From Bradyrhizobium valentinum (GTDB lineage: Bacteria; Pseudomonadota; Alphaproteobacteria; Rhizobiales; Xanthobacteraceae), in NCBI RefSeq assembly GCF_001440405.1, contig NZ_LLXX01000124.1:52756-116755 (forward strand): a stretch of DNA of 64,000 bases, in the 5' to 3' direction. The notes beneath the pieces were generated by a model that saw only the letters and a program-made list of their open reading frames with translations, was not told the origin of the DNA and made no database searches. This document shows, piece by piece, positions 17,798 through 27,400 of the stretch; within the stretch, counting starts at the first letter, position 1; each line of letters begins with the position of its first letter. The translations under genes and the position numbers were made by a program.

Positions 17798-19233
17798 TCA
17801 CGGTGCCCCGCCCGTAGCGGGCGCTGACCGCTCGACGACGGCCTGGGGCACGTCATACGCCTTGAACGAAGCCCAGTGCCGCTCGATGTCCGCGCGAAAC
17901 AGGCCGCGTGTCAACCCATGCACCAGCTTCGGCACGGCCGTGGTCATCGCATTGATCGATGAGCCGGAAGCACCGAAGCTCATGGTGGAGGCGATCGCGA
18001 AGACATGAATGTTGGCGATCCACGGTGTTTCACCGGCAACGCGCTCCATCAGCGCGTAGTCATCAGCGAGATAGGGAAAACGCCCAAGCCGCGGGCTGCG
18101 CTCGTCCGGCGGCGGCTGGTAGCGATCGGCCCATACAGCAATGTTGGCGGCGCAGTTTCGGAGTTCGGGCCGGCCCGCAAAATTCATGTCGATCCCTGTG
18201 CCGCAAATCACGAAATCCGCGGCGAACACGCCCCGCGGCGTCTGCAATTCGACGCCGCGAGTCGTTTCGCTGGCGGCTTCGATCGGCGCGCCCTCTTGCA
18301 GATAAAAATTGGGATGGCGGACACAGCGATCGTAGGTCGCCTGCGGAAAGCCTTCCCGCATCTCCAGGACGGCGCGCATGAAGCGCCAGCGCCAGGCGTC
18401 GTCCAGATCACAGAAGTGGCGCAGGAAGCCGCGGAAGGTGAGCCAACGGTAGGGCTGGATCACCTGGATCTCCGCCCTGCGGCAAAGCAGATGCACTTCG
18501 GACGCACCTGCCTCCAGTGCGGCCGCGGCATTGTCGAAGGCCGAGGCGCCGGCGCCGATCACCGCAAGGCGTTTGCCGCGCAAGGACACGAAGTCGATCG
18601 GCTGCGCCGCATGTACGCAAAGCGACGGCGACAGATGGCGCACCGGCTCCGGAACGGTCCAGTCGCCCATGCCTTCCTGCCCCGTCGCCAGCACGATCTT
18701 GCCGCAAGGACGATGTCGACGCCATCAGCGGTCTGCACCTTGGCCGCGAGCAATCCGCCAGCCGCGGGCGATATCTCGATGACCTCGCAACCATTGCGCA
18801 CCGGCAGGTCCAGGATGCGCCTGAACCAGAGCAGATATTCCGCCCAAAGCTCGCGTGAAATCAGGTCGAGATTCCGCCAATCCTCCTCGCCGAAGCGCGC
18901 CTCGTGCCAGGACTGGTAGGTCAGGCTCGGAATATCAAGATCGGGCCCGGTGAAATGCTTCGGACTGCGCAGCGTATGCATGCGGGCATAGGTGAGCCAC
19001 GGTCCTTCCCGCCCCTTCTCGGATTTGTCGAGTACAAGGATATTGGTCACTTGTGAGCGCATCAGCCCAAACGCTGTCGCAAGACCCGACTGCCCGGCGC
19101 CCACCACGAGCACATCCAGTGCCGGTCTGCTGTCCGGCCCGAGCTTGGGCGTAAGCCACTCGGCATTCGGATGCGCGATCTTGGCAAGATCGACGCGAAC
19201 CTGGGCTTCGAGAGCGATAAGGGCGCTGCTCAT
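17798..19233 (-). pseudogene. Flavin-containing monooxygenase/NAD(P)-binding oxidoreductase, frameshifted
   Basis: Two frames together encode one flavoprotein of about 478 residues. The first, from the ATG at 19233, has the FAD motif VVGAGQSGLATAFG. The second, running to the TGA at 17800-17798, has the NADP motif VIGAGASAFDNAAAALE and ends near ATVERSAP-like sequence. The frames meet near 18700-18706: the first reads VDIVLAARSCW while the other continues with IVLATGQEG, so a single base appears to be missing. The start overlaps the SDR stop by 4 bp. Either the gene is broken or the assembly has a one-base error. Its role in the hydantoin unit is unknown. Confidence 0.75.
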
Positions 19234-19991
19234 GCCGCGAGCCAGCCGCCGTCGACCACCATCACGGTGCCGGTCGTAAAGGAAGACGCATCGCTGGCAA
19301 GATGAAGCGCGGCCTCGGCCACCTCCTCGGCTTTGCCAAACCGTTTCATGGCATGGCGGCTGCGCGATGCTTCGCGCACCGGCTCGGGATCGGCATGACG
19401 GGCAAAACTGCGCCGCAACATCGGTGTGTCGATGGCACCGGGCGCGATCGCATTGACACGGATGCCGTCGGCCGCGAAATCGAGCGCCATCGTCCGGGTC
19501 AGGCTGATGATGGCCCCCTTCGCAGCGATATAGGCGCTGTTGCCCTTGCCGCCGGCGATCGCAAGCTGCGATGCCAGCGTGATGATCGAGCCGCTGCCCT
19601 GCCGCTGCATCTCCGGCACCGCCGCGCGCGACCAAAGCCAGGTGCCGCCGACATTGGTGCGGAACACCGCGTCCCAATCGGCGGGATCGGTGGTCAGCAC
19701 CGTCCCTCCGCAGGAAAAGCCTGCAGCGGCCATCAGCACATCGAGGCGGCCGCGCCGCGCCATGACGTCGGCCACGGTATCTTTCGCGAAATCGGCCTCG
19801 CTGACATCGCCGACATGCATCGACGCTTCGCCCTTCACGCCGTCGATCGCCGCCAGCGTCTCCTGCAAGCCTGCACGGTCACGATCGACCAGCGCAACAA
19901 AGGCGCCTTCCTTCGCGAAAAGCGCTGCGCTGGCCCGGCCGATGCCGGAGGCGGCACCGGTCACGATCGCGGTCCGTCCTGCCAATCTCAT
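19230..19991 (-). CDS. Short-chain dehydrogenase/reductase (SDR)
   Basis: A classical SDR of 253 residues. It has TGAASGIG for cofactor binding, a serine in SIITLASQ, the YIAAK catalytic pair and a C-terminal VDGGWLAA. VDRDRA after the second strand suggests NAD rather than NADP. It lies one base after the epimerase-like gene and overlaps the monooxygenase by 4 bp. The substrate is not evident. Confidence 0.9.
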   Translation of the reverse strand: MRLAGRTAIVTGAASGIGRASAALFAKEGAFVALVDRDRAGLQETLAAIDGVKGEASMHVGDVSEADFAKDTVADVMARRGRLDVLMAAAGFSCGGTVLTTDPADWDAVFRTNVGGTWLWSRAAVPEMQRQGSGSIITLASQLAIAGGKGNSAYIAAKGAIISLTRTMALDFAADGIRVNAIAPGAIDTPMLRRSFARHADPEPVREASRSRHAMKRFGKAEEVAEAALHLASDASSFTTGTVMVVDGGWLAA

Positions 19992-19992
19992 G

Positions 19993-20985
19993 TCAGCTTC
20001 CCCCTCGATGCTCGCTCCACCAACGGCTCAGATCGGCAGCGGAATCGGCGCAGCCGAACCGCGCGCTCCAGCCGAACTCTTCTGTCAGGCGTGCGACCGA
20101 GAGCGGTGCCCGGTCGGCTGGACTATGCAGGTCGATCGTTGCCACCTCACCGGCATCAGTCAGCCGGCAAATCAAACCGGGATGCAACGCGGCCAGCTCC
20201 TGCCCCCATTGCAACGCCGACCATTCCACGCCGGTTGAAACGTTATAGAGCTGATGCTTCGGCTTCGCGGCCTCGATCAGCAATGTCACGGCCTCCGCGA
20301 GATCCACGGCATAGATCCAGTCCCTGACGCCCGGACGCGAGAGAACGGCCTCGTACCCTTCTTGCATCGCAGCCAAAATCTGCGCCTGCGGGCTTGGCGT
20401 GTCGCGCACGTCGTTGCTCCGCTCCCACGGCCCGAACGCGGCGCTCAGCCGCACGCTGATGATCTCGCATTGCCAGAGACCGGCCAGACGCGCCGCAATC
20501 TTCTCCGAAGCGAATTTGGTGATGGCATAGAGCGAAGCCGGATCGCAGGGCGTTTCTTCATCGAGCAGCACGTTCCGGAATGCGCTCGCGCCGTAGGCTG
20601 CTGCAGACGACAGATTGATGATGCGTCTCACGCCGCTGCTTCGCGCTGCAATCAGGATCGGCGTCTGAGCCAGCAGGTTTACCCGCAAGATGGTCTCGGG
20701 ATCGCTCGCCTCGCGCGCCGGTCCGGCTGTGATTGCGGCTCCCAGGACGATGGCCTCATACCCCGTAGCGATCACCTGTTCCACGGCTCTATTATCCGTG
20801 ATGTCGCCCTGGATAGCCGTCAGCCGATCGCCATGAGAGGCAAGATCTTTCTGTGCGTCAGACGGCAAGCCCGCGCGGTCGAACAACGTCACCGCATGAC
20901 CGCGCGCCAGCAGTGCCGCGGCGATATTGAGTCCGACGAAACCGGTGCCGCCGAAAACGAGGATTCTCATCGCTCGATCCGACAT
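19993..20985 (-). CDS. NAD-dependent epimerase/dehydratase family protein
   Basis: An extended SDR of about 330 residues beginning MSDRAMRILVFGGTGFVGLN, with the GxxGxxG nucleotide site, NLSSAAAYGAS (Ser) and LYAITKFASE (Tyr-x-x-x-Lys). Starts at 20985 or 20970 are both possible; 20985 leaves 13 bp after the hydantoinase stop. Its substrate is probably a nucleotide sugar or a small hydroxy compound. It is located between the hydantoinase and the SDR, tightly packed, so it is co-transcribed. Confidence 0.85.
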   Translation of the reverse strand: MSDRAMRILVFGGTGFVGLNIAAALLARGHAVTLFDRAGLPSDAQKDLASHGDRLTAIQGDITDNRAVEQVIATGYEAIVLGAAITAGPAREASDPETILRVNLLAQTPILIAARSSGVRRIINLSSAAAYGASAFRNVLLDEETPCDPASLYAITKFASEKIAARLAGLWQCEIISVRLSAAFGPWERSNDVRDTPSPQAQILAAMQEGYEAVLSRPGVRDWIYAVDLAEAVTLLIEAAKPKHQLYNVSTGVEWSALQWGQELAALHPGLICRLTDAGEVATIDLHSPADRAPLSVARLTEEFGWSARFGCADSAADLSRWWSEHRGGS

Positions 20986-20998
20986 TGCGGCGGATGGA

Positions 20999-22468
20999 TC
21001 ACAGCAGGGTCGCGCCAAAGTTCTGCTCGGGATCCATGTCCGGCAGCAGGCGCCCGGTCGGTTTCGCCGCCTCGCCTCCCGTGCGTGCGAGGAAACGCCC
21101 CGAGCCCGCTTCGACCGAACGTTTGCCGTCTGCCACGATGACGCGCCCGCGCGATAGCACCGTGACCGGCCAGCCGCGCAGTTTGCGGCCGGTAAACGGC
21201 GTGTAACCGGCGAAGTCGTGCATCATCGCATCGCTCAGCGTGACCTCGCGCTGCGGGTCCCAGATCGCGATGTCGGCATCGGCGCCGACTGCGATCGAGC
21301 CCTTGCGCGGATGCAGATTGTAGATCTTTGCCGGTGCGGTCGCGGTCAGTTCGACGAATTTTTCGAGGCCCAATCGGCCCTTCGAAACCATGGCATCGAA
21401 TAGCAGCGGCAAGCGGACTTCGAGGCCAGGCAGACCGTTCGCCACCTGCTTGAAATTGGGATTGGGGCCGGCGCGCAGTTTGCCCGTTTCGTCGAACCGG
21501 TACGGCGCATGATCGGACGAAACGGTCTGGAGATCGCCGAGGGCAAGCGCCTGCCACAGCGCTTCCTGATCGGCTGCACGGCGCGGCGGCGGGCTGCACA
21601 TCCATTTGGCGCCTTCCACGCCGGGCTTGTCGAGATCATCGGCGGTGAGAAAAAGATATTGCGGGCAGGTCTCCGCGAACACTTTCAGGCCCTGCCCGCG
21701 CGCATCGCGGATCACCTTGGCGCCTTCGGCTGTCGACACGTGAAAGATCATGATCGGCTGGTCGATCAATGCCGCCATGCCGATAAGCCGGTTGAAGGCT
21801 TCCGCTTCGGAGATGCGGGCATGGCTGATGGCATGATATTTTGGATCGGTATAGCCGCGCGCCAGCAGCCGCTTCACCATCCAGGAGATGATGCCGTGGT
21901 TCTCGGCATGCGCACAGAGCATCGCGCCGCCGTCGCGCGCCGCAAGCAGAATGTCGAGCAGCGGTTCGTCGTCGATTTTCAGACGATCATAGGTCATGAA
22001 GATCTTGATCGAGCCATGGCCCTGCTTGATCAGCGCGGGCAGATCCACTTCCAGCGTTTCCCTGGTCGGATCGGCTATGATCATGTGAAAGGCATAATCA
22101 ATGACAGCGCCCTTTCTCGCGAGCGCGTGATACTCCTCCAGCACCTGCTGCAGTTTCATGCCAACGTGCTGGGCCGCGAACGGGATCACGGTAGTGGTGC
22201 CGCCGAAGGCTGCCGAGACGGTTGCGCTCTCGAACGTATCGGCATTCATGATGCCAGCGGCCGAGAGCTGCTCGATATGGGCGTGGCTGTCGACGCCGCC
22301 GGGCAGCACCAGCTTGCCTCGCGCGTCGATCTCCCGCCGAGCGCCCGGCAGGCCGCGGCCGACGGCGGCGATCGTCTCGCCGGAAATGGCGACGTCGGCC
22401 TCGAACACGTCACTTGCAGTCGCGACGCGTCCGCCGCGAATGAGAAGGTCATAAGCGGGCTCGGTCAT
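20999..22468 (-). CDS. hydA: D-hydantoinase/dihydropyrimidinase
   Basis: A 489-residue cyclic amidohydrolase that opens hydantoins or dihydropyrimidines to N-carbamoyl amino acids. Metal-binding motifs are GGVDSHAHIEQ, the lysine to be carboxylated in GSIKIFMTYD, FHVSTAEGA and SSDHAPY. The ATG at 22468 has GAGGAG 6 nt upstream, so the upstream open frame is ignored. It heads a minus-strand unit and is divergent from the hydantoin racemase; a carbamoylase gene lies 2 kb away, which completes the three-enzyme hydantoinase process. Confidence 0.92.
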   Translation of the reverse strand: MTEPAYDLLIRGGRVATASDVFEADVAISGETIAAVGRGLPGARREIDARGKLVLPGGVDSHAHIEQLSAAGIMNADTFESATVSAAFGGTTTVIPFAAQHVGMKLQQVLEEYHALARKGAVIDYAFHMIIADPTRETLEVDLPALIKQGHGSIKIFMTYDRLKIDDEPLLDILLAARDGGAMLCAHAENHGIISWMVKRLLARGYTDPKYHAISHARISEAEAFNRLIGMAALIDQPIMIFHVSTAEGAKVIRDARGQGLKVFAETCPQYLFLTADDLDKPGVEGAKWMCSPPPRRAADQEALWQALALGDLQTVSSDHAPYRFDETGKLRAGPNPNFKQVANGLPGLEVRLPLLFDAMVSKGRLGLEKFVELTATAPAKIYNLHPRKGSIAVGADADIAIWDPQREVTLSDAMMHDFAGYTPFTGRKLRGWPVTVLSRGRVIVADGKRSVEAGSGRFLARTGGEAAKPTGRLLPDMDPEQNFGATLL

Positions 22469-22573
22469 GGCAAGCTCCTCAACTATTGAGTCCTGAATCC
22501 TAAGTCCTGCATTCACCGGATGAAAGCACAGATCGTGCCGTTACCCTCCCTTGCGCTTTCGCGGCAGACAGTG

Positions 22574-22600
22574 GACCATGCATCGCTGGATGGCATGGTC
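22574..22600. promoter_or_regulatory. Inverted repeat between divergent hydantoinase and racemase genes
   Basis: Arms GACCATGC (22574-22581) and GCATGGTC (22593-22600) are perfect complements separated by 11 bp. The site lies in the 206-bp shared promoter region and could bind a dimeric regulator. No regulator gene is adjacent. Confidence 0.4.
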
Positions 22601-22674
22601 ATTGCTTCCATTGCCATCTTGTTGCGCGCCAGTCTCGCCGTATCGACCGACGCGTCATACCGCAGGAAAATGCC

Positions 22675-23337
22675 ATGTCCCGGCCACGCATTCTCGTCAT
22701 CAATCCCAACTCCAACCAGCTCGTGACACAAGGGCTGGCGCAAGCCTTAAAGCCGCTCGACTTTGAAGGCGGACCCGAGATCGTCTGCGAAACGCTGACC
22801 GAGGGTCCCTACGGGATCGAGAGCCAGGCCGACGTCGATGGCGTTGCGATGCCGCTGCGCCGCCTCGTCGAAGGCGACAACCATTCGGCCGCCTTCGTCA
22901 TCGCCTGCTACAGCGATCCGGGCCTGCATGTCTGCCGCGAAGCAACCGACCGACCCGTGTTCGGTATCGCCGAATGCGGCGTGCTGACGGCGCTGGCGCG
23001 CGCTGAAACTTTCGGCGTCATTGCGATCGCGCAGCGCTCGATTCGCCGTCACGTCCGTTACCTCAGGCAGATGGGCCTGATGGATCGCCTGACCAGGGAG
23101 CGGCCGCTCAACATGAGCGTGGCGGAGACAGCGTCGGGCGAAGGCACGCTCGCGAAGATGATCGAGGTCGGACGCGCACTCAAAGACGAAGACGGATCCG
23201 GTGCCATCGTGATGGGCTGTGCCGGCATGGCGCGCCACCGCCGGCCGCTGGAGCAGGCGCTCGGGATTCCCGTGATCGACCCGACTCAGGCGGCCGTGAC
23301 CATGGCGCTCGGCACGGTGCAGTTCTCGCATCACTGA
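22675..23337 (+). CDS. Asp/Glu/hydantoin racemase family protein
   Basis: A 220-residue racemase with ILVINPNSN at the N-terminus and the two catalytic cysteines in IACYSDPGL (near residue 80) and VMGCAGMA (near residue 182). Family members interconvert hydantoin enantiomers, which lets a D-specific hydantoinase use racemic substrate. The ATG at 22675 follows GCAGGAAAATGCC, which carries an AGGAA 6 nt upstream. It is divergent from the hydantoinase and convergent with the carbamoylase. Confidence 0.9.
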   Translation: MSRPRILVINPNSNQLVTQGLAQALKPLDFEGGPEIVCETLTEGPYGIESQADVDGVAMPLRRLVEGDNHSAAFVIACYSDPGLHVCREATDRPVFGIAECGVLTALARAETFGVIAIAQRSIRRHVRYLRQMGLMDRLTRERPLNMSVAETASGEGTLAKMIEVGRALKDEDGSGAIVMGCAGMARHRRPLEQALGIPVIDPTQAAVTMALGTVQFSHH

Positions 23338-23418
23338 CTGCGGCCGCGGCACGACGATCCCACGCAGCAACTTGTATCGGTCGTGCGGGTCAAGTTCGCG
23401 CAAAGAGATGCCGAACAT

Positions 23419-24351
23419 CTAGTCTTCCGGAGGCGGCACCGCGCCGGTGCGGCCGGTAATCAGGCCATAATGCTCAACGCGGCGGTGGCGCGCAAAATTG
23501 AAGATCGTGTTCTTGCCGAAGATGGTGGCGTCGAGATCGCAAGGGTGAATCAGGAGTTCGTCCTCCTCGGTCTTGGCCTCGACGACGATCTCGCCGTCCG
23601 GATCGACAATCAGGCTGCCGCCGATCAAGGGGTGGTCGTCCTCGACGCCGGCCTTTGCAACGCACACAACCCAGGTCGAGTTCTGGTAGGCGCCGGCCTG
23701 CGCGGAGAGCCGGTTGTGGAACAAACGTTTCTCGGGCCCCTCCTCGGGCTTCTCGGCATTGACCGAGGGCGTATTGTAACCGATCAGCACCATCTCGACG
23801 CCTTGCAGGCCCATCACGCGATAGGTCTCCGGCCAGCGCCGATCGTTGCAGACGGCCATACCGAAGATGCCGCCGAGCGCGCGCCAGACGTTGAACCCGA
23901 GATCGCCCGGCTCGAAGTAACGCTTCTCCAGATGCTGGAACGCGCGTTTCGTGTCGAACTCCGAATGACCGGGCAGATGAACCTTGCGGTATTTGCCGAC
24001 AATTTTTCCGGATTTTTCGGTGAGGATGCAGGTGTTGAAATGATGCCCATCCGGCGTCAGTTCGGCATAGCCAAAATTCATTGCGATCTTGTGATGCGCG
24101 GCCCGCTCGAACAACGGCCTTGTCGCGGCATTCGGCATCTCGCGTTCGAACCATTTGTCGACCTCGGCCTGATCCTCCATGTACCAGCGCGGAAAGAACG
24201 TGGTGAGGGCGAGCTCCGGATAGACGATCAGATCAGCGCCTCTCGCCTTGGCTTCATCCATCAGCGCGATCATGCGCTTGACGACGGCTTCGCGGCTGTC
24301 GGCTTTCTGGATCGGACCCAACTGGGCGGCGGCAACATTGATGACGCGCAT
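23419..24351 (-). CDS. N-carbamoyl-D-amino acid hydrolase
   Basis: A nitrilase-superfamily enzyme of 310 residues, matching the usual length of about 304. The Glu-Lys-Cys triad is visible as VYPELALTTFF, KYRKVHLPG and MAVCNDRRWPE; the last is characteristic of D-carbamoylases. It hydrolyses N-carbamoyl-D-amino acids to the free amino acid, CO2 and ammonia, the step after the hydantoinase. The start at 24351 fits family length; an in-frame ATG at 24375 is also possible. Confidence 0.9.
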   Translation of the reverse strand: MRVINVAAAQLGPIQKADSREAVVKRMIALMDEAKARGADLIVYPELALTTFFPRWYMEDQAEVDKWFEREMPNAATRPLFERAAHHKIAMNFGYAELTPDGHHFNTCILTEKSGKIVGKYRKVHLPGHSEFDTKRAFQHLEKRYFEPGDLGFNVWRALGGIFGMAVCNDRRWPETYRVMGLQGVEMVLIGYNTPSVNAEKPEEGPEKRLFHNRLSAQAGAYQNSTWVVCVAKAGVEDDHPLIGGSLIVDPDGEIVVEAKTEEDELLIHPCDLDATIFGKNTIFNFARHRRVEHYGLITGRTGAVPPPED

Positions 24352-24750
24352 GGATAACTTTCTGGATGCTTCCATTTGAGGCGGCGCTTGCATGAAAATG
24401 AAGCAGCCTCGGAGCTCGGATTCTTGTCCGGCTCAATCGAAGTCAGCAGTTAAAGTTTTGGTTCACACGAAGTCAATTCCGGAGACAGTCCGCGTGACGC
24501 ACGTCAGTTCTGCGTTTCTGCTCGCCACCCGCGAGCGGCAGTTCTGATGCGGCGACGATCGCCTGGACAACGAAACGACGGGTTATCGAGCGTGCCCGAT
24601 CGCATACGTCAGGCGCACGACAAATGCGGTCCCCGCTTCCCGATCTCGTTTTCAGTTACCACCCACGGCCGCGCCAGAACCAGCAGCGCCCCTCTGCTCT
24701 GAAAGGGTTAACGGCCGAGGTGGCCCCAGCGGGCCGCGTTCAAATGGCCG

Positions 24751-24778
24751 TTGTGCTCACTCGAAATCTGATTATACT
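24751..24778 (+). promoter_or_regulatory. Sigma-70-type promoter for the URC operon
   Basis: TTGTGC at 24751-24756 and TATACT at 24773-24778 are separated by 16 bp, a near-consensus housekeeping promoter. It would give an RNA leader of about 85 nt before the first URC gene. Confidence 0.5.
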
Positions 24779-24824
24779 ACTGTCTCAGCCGCAACCGCTG
24801 CTGAGATTTAATTATTGGTGACAA

Positions 24825-24846
24825 GGCCCGTCTGTTTAGGCGGGCC
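24825..24846 (+). other. Hairpin in the 5' leader of the URC operon
   Basis: GGCCCGTCT pairs with AGGCGGGCC (one T-G pair) around a GTTT loop, a 9-bp stem about 25 nt before the start codon. No T-run follows, so an ordinary terminator is unlikely. It may affect translation or RNA stability. Confidence 0.45.
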
Positions 24847-24870
24847 GTCGCCGTTTCAGGGTTCGTGGCT

Positions 24871-26124
24871 ATGACTCGTTCCAATCGGATTGATCATATT
24901 CGCATTACGTCGCACCCGGCACCGGGTGCCAAGCTTAAATTTCCGATCGCCTGGGGCGCACCCAGCGCGCGCGAACGCGGGCCGGTGATTGGCACGGTGT
25001 CACGCCCGGCGGACCGCAACGTGATCGGTACGCATGGCGGCTCCTATTCGGTCTATCGCGCGCTTGCCGTCTCATCCGGCGCACTCGACCCGCTCAGGCG
25101 CCCGGATCTGACCAATACCCACCCTGCCGAGACGATCGGACCGTTTCCGCAATGGACCGAGCCGCAGCGGATCGTCTCGCTCGATCCATGGGGGCATCTC
25201 GCCGCGGAAAACTTCGCGAGCGAGATCGCCGAAGGCATCGACATCCGTCCGAGCATTGCCATCACGCGCGCCCGACTTGATCTGCCCGAACTGCAAGCCG
25301 CGGTCGAAGCCGGACGGCTCAAGCAGGATGGCGAGGTCGTGCACAAGAATGGCAGCGTCTCCGTGGTCAAGATTGCGATCGATCCGGTCTGGCATCTGCC
25401 CGGCCTGGCAGCGCGCTTCGCCACCACCGAAAACAATCTGCGCCGGCAATTGTTCGAGCAGACCGCGGGCATGTTTCCGGAACTGGTGACACGGCCCGAC
25501 CTGCAGGTCTTTCTGCCGCCGATCGGCGGCACGACAGCCTATCTGTTCGGCGACGTTACCAAACTGCCGGACCACTCCACCAGGATAACCTGCCGTGTGC
25601 ATGACGAATGCAACGGCTCCGACGTGTTTGGTTCGGATATCTGCACCTGCCGTCCGTACCTGATTCACGGCATCGAGGAATGCGCGCGCGCAGGCCAAGG
25701 CGGCGGGCTCGGCATCATCATCTACAATCGCAAGGAAGGCCGCGCGCTCGGCGAGGTCACGAAATTTCTGGTCTATAACGCCCGCAAGCGCCAGGAAGGC
25801 GGCGATGCCGCGGCCCAGTATTTCGAGCGCACCGAATGTGTCGCCGGCGTGCAGGACGCCCGATTCCAGCAGCTTATGCCGGATGTGGTGCACTGGCTCG
25901 GCTTGAAGCGTATCGACCGCTTCGTTTCCATGAGCGACATGAAGCACGATGCGCTGACCGGTCAGGGCATCGAAATCGTCGAGCGCGTGCCGATTCCCGA
26001 TGATCTTGTGCCTGCCGACGCGCATGTGGAAATCGCGGCAAAGAAGGCCGCGGGTTACTACACGCCCGAACCGCTACAGGAGGATTTGATCAACTCGGTC
26101 GGCCGTCCGCTCGAAAAATATTGA
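24871..26124 (+). CDS. GTP cyclohydrolase II-like protein of the URC (uracil catabolism) type
   Basis: A protein of 417 residues with a GTP-cyclohydrolase-II (RibA) core in its second half. It shows RVHDECNGSDVFGSDICTCR, the zinc-cysteine motif corresponding to RibA's SECLTGD...CDCG, then GLGIIIYNRKEGRALGEVTKF. The roughly 200-residue N-terminal extension and linkage to a URC4-like gene and a uracil phosphoribosyltransferase identify it as a URC1-type protein rather than riboflavin RibA. The ATG at 24871 has AGGG 9 nt upstream; a GTG at 24865 is too close to it. It overlaps the next open frame. Confidence 0.85.
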   Translation: MTRSNRIDHIRITSHPAPGAKLKFPIAWGAPSARERGPVIGTVSRPADRNVIGTHGGSYSVYRALAVSSGALDPLRRPDLTNTHPAETIGPFPQWTEPQRIVSLDPWGHLAAENFASEIAEGIDIRPSIAITRARLDLPELQAAVEAGRLKQDGEVVHKNGSVSVVKIAIDPVWHLPGLAARFATTENNLRRQLFEQTAGMFPELVTRPDLQVFLPPIGGTTAYLFGDVTKLPDHSTRITCRVHDECNGSDVFGSDICTCRPYLIHGIEECARAGQGGGLGIIIYNRKEGRALGEVTKFLVYNARKRQEGGDAAAQYFERTECVAGVQDARFQQLMPDVVHWLGLKRIDRFVSMSDMKHDALTGQGIEIVERVPIPDDLVPADAHVEIAAKKAAGYYTPEPLQEDLINSVGRPLEKY

Positions 26125-26138
26125 GAGAGGCGGCGGCC

Positions 26139-27383
26139 GTGCCCCTTGCAAATCCGGAGACGTCAGCCGCTTTGACGCTGTTAAGCGCGAAGGCGGTCCG
26201 CGAGCGCGCGCACCGCATGCTCGCGATCGGCCTCGAAGGCAAGCTTCCGAACTTCCGCATCGACCTCGATCGCATGGACGGCGCCATCGATCTGGTGCTG
26301 GAAACGACGCGTAACGCCTATCCGTCGTTCGAGGTGCCGTTTCATTCGCGCTGGCGGCACTTCGTCACCGACGGGGATAATCGATGGACTGCTGTCGCCG
26401 ACCGGGCCGATTGGCCCGATCGCGCGGCCCGCGCCCGGGCTGAATTCGATCTGGCCATCGTCAGCGTCTTCCTCGATGCCGGCGCCGGTCCATCGTGGCG
26501 CTACCACGATCCGAAAACCGGATCAGCCATCGGCCGCTCGGAAGGATTGGGGCTGGCCAGCCTTGCGATGTTCACGGGCGGCGCATTCTCGTCTACGCCC
26601 CTCGAGCCCTTGCGCGTCGATGCCGATGCCCTCACGAATCTTGGCGTTGCCGACCTCGAGCGCGGCATGCAGGTCTCGGATATCAATCCGCTGGTCGGGA
26701 TGGACGGACGCGCCGACCTCTTGCGTCGCCTGGGCCGGCTGGTGGCCTCGAAACCGGAAATATTCGGCAGCCGCGACACGCCGCGGCCCGGCGGCCTGTT
26801 CGACCGGCTTGCGATGCTGGCAGAAGGTGGAAAGCTGCCCGCGCCGACGATTTTGACGGAATTGCTGCAACAGCTCGGGCCGATCTGGCCATCGCGGCTG
26901 ACACTGGGCGGGATCGCGCTCGGCGACTGCTGGCAGCATCCGGCGCTGACGACCGCGGATGCGACCAGTGGCCTGGTGCCACTGCACAAGCTCTCGCAAT
27001 GGCTCGCCTATTCTCTCATCGAGCCGCTGCAAACATCCGGCATCAGCGTAACCGATATCGATGGCCTGACCGGCCTTGCCGAATATCGCAATGGCGGGCT
27101 GTTCGTCGATACCGGCGTGCTGGTGTTTCGCGATGCAGAGGCGGTGCAGCAAGAACACGAGGTATCGTCACAGCTTGTCGTGGAATGGCGTGCGCTGACA
27201 GTGGCGCTGCTCGACCGCGTTGCTGATGGTCTGCGGCAACGGCTTGGACACGATGCGACGTCGATGCCGCTGGCGAAAATTCTCGAGGGCGGCACGTGGG
27301 CTGCGGGCCGACGGCTGGCACGCGAACGCCGCGCCGACGCGTCGCCTCCGGTGAAAGTCGTCAGCGACGGTACGGTTTTCTAG
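26139..27383 (+). CDS. URC4/urg3 (DUF1688) family protein
   Basis: A protein of about 414 residues of the URC4/urg3 family, recognised by [40 protein letters not shown] and [17 protein letters not shown]. Fungal URC4 is needed for growth on uracil as nitrogen source, but its reaction is not established as far as I know. A TTG at 26121 would overlap the previous stop, but GAGAGAGG at 26123-26130 lies 8 nt before the GTG at 26139, so the latter is preferred. It sits between the cyclohydrolase-like and phosphoribosyltransferase genes, 17 bp before the latter. Confidence 0.83.
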   Translation: MPLANPETSAALTLLSAKAVRERAHRMLAIGLEGKLPNFRIDLDRMDGAIDLVLETTRNAYPSFEVPFHSRWRHFVTDGDNRWTAVADRADWPDRAARARAEFDLAIVSVFLDAGAGPSWRYHDPKTGSAIGRSEGLGLASLAMFTGGAFSSTPLEPLRVDADALTNLGVADLERGMQVSDINPLVGMDGRADLLRRLGRLVASKPEIFGSRDTPRPGGLFDRLAMLAEGGKLPAPTILTELLQQLGPIWPSRLTLGGIALGDCWQHPALTTADATSGLVPLHKLSQWLAYSLIEPLQTSGISVTDIDGLTGLAEYRNGGLFVDTGVLVFRDAEAVQQEHEVSSQLVVEWRALTVALLDRVADGLRQRLGHDATSMPLAKILEGGTWAAGRRLARERRADASPPVKVVSDGTVF

Positions 27384-27400
27384 ATCCGAGGTCAGAGAAA

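Larger units (their letters stand above)
24352..24864. other. Intergenic region with promoter and hairpin before the URC operon
   Basis: No gene is seen in about 500 bp between the carbamoylase and the GTP-cyclohydrolase-like gene. The right half holds a sigma-70-like promoter and a strong hairpin, listed separately. The left part shows nothing clear. Confidence 0.6.

Noticed and set aside
24825..24846. Rho-independent terminator before the URC operon
   Set aside because: No T-run follows the stem; it lies downstream of a promoter in the leader.
24871..26124. Riboflavin-biosynthesis RibA
   Set aside because: The long N-terminal extension and URC4 and UPRT neighbours fit URC1 better.
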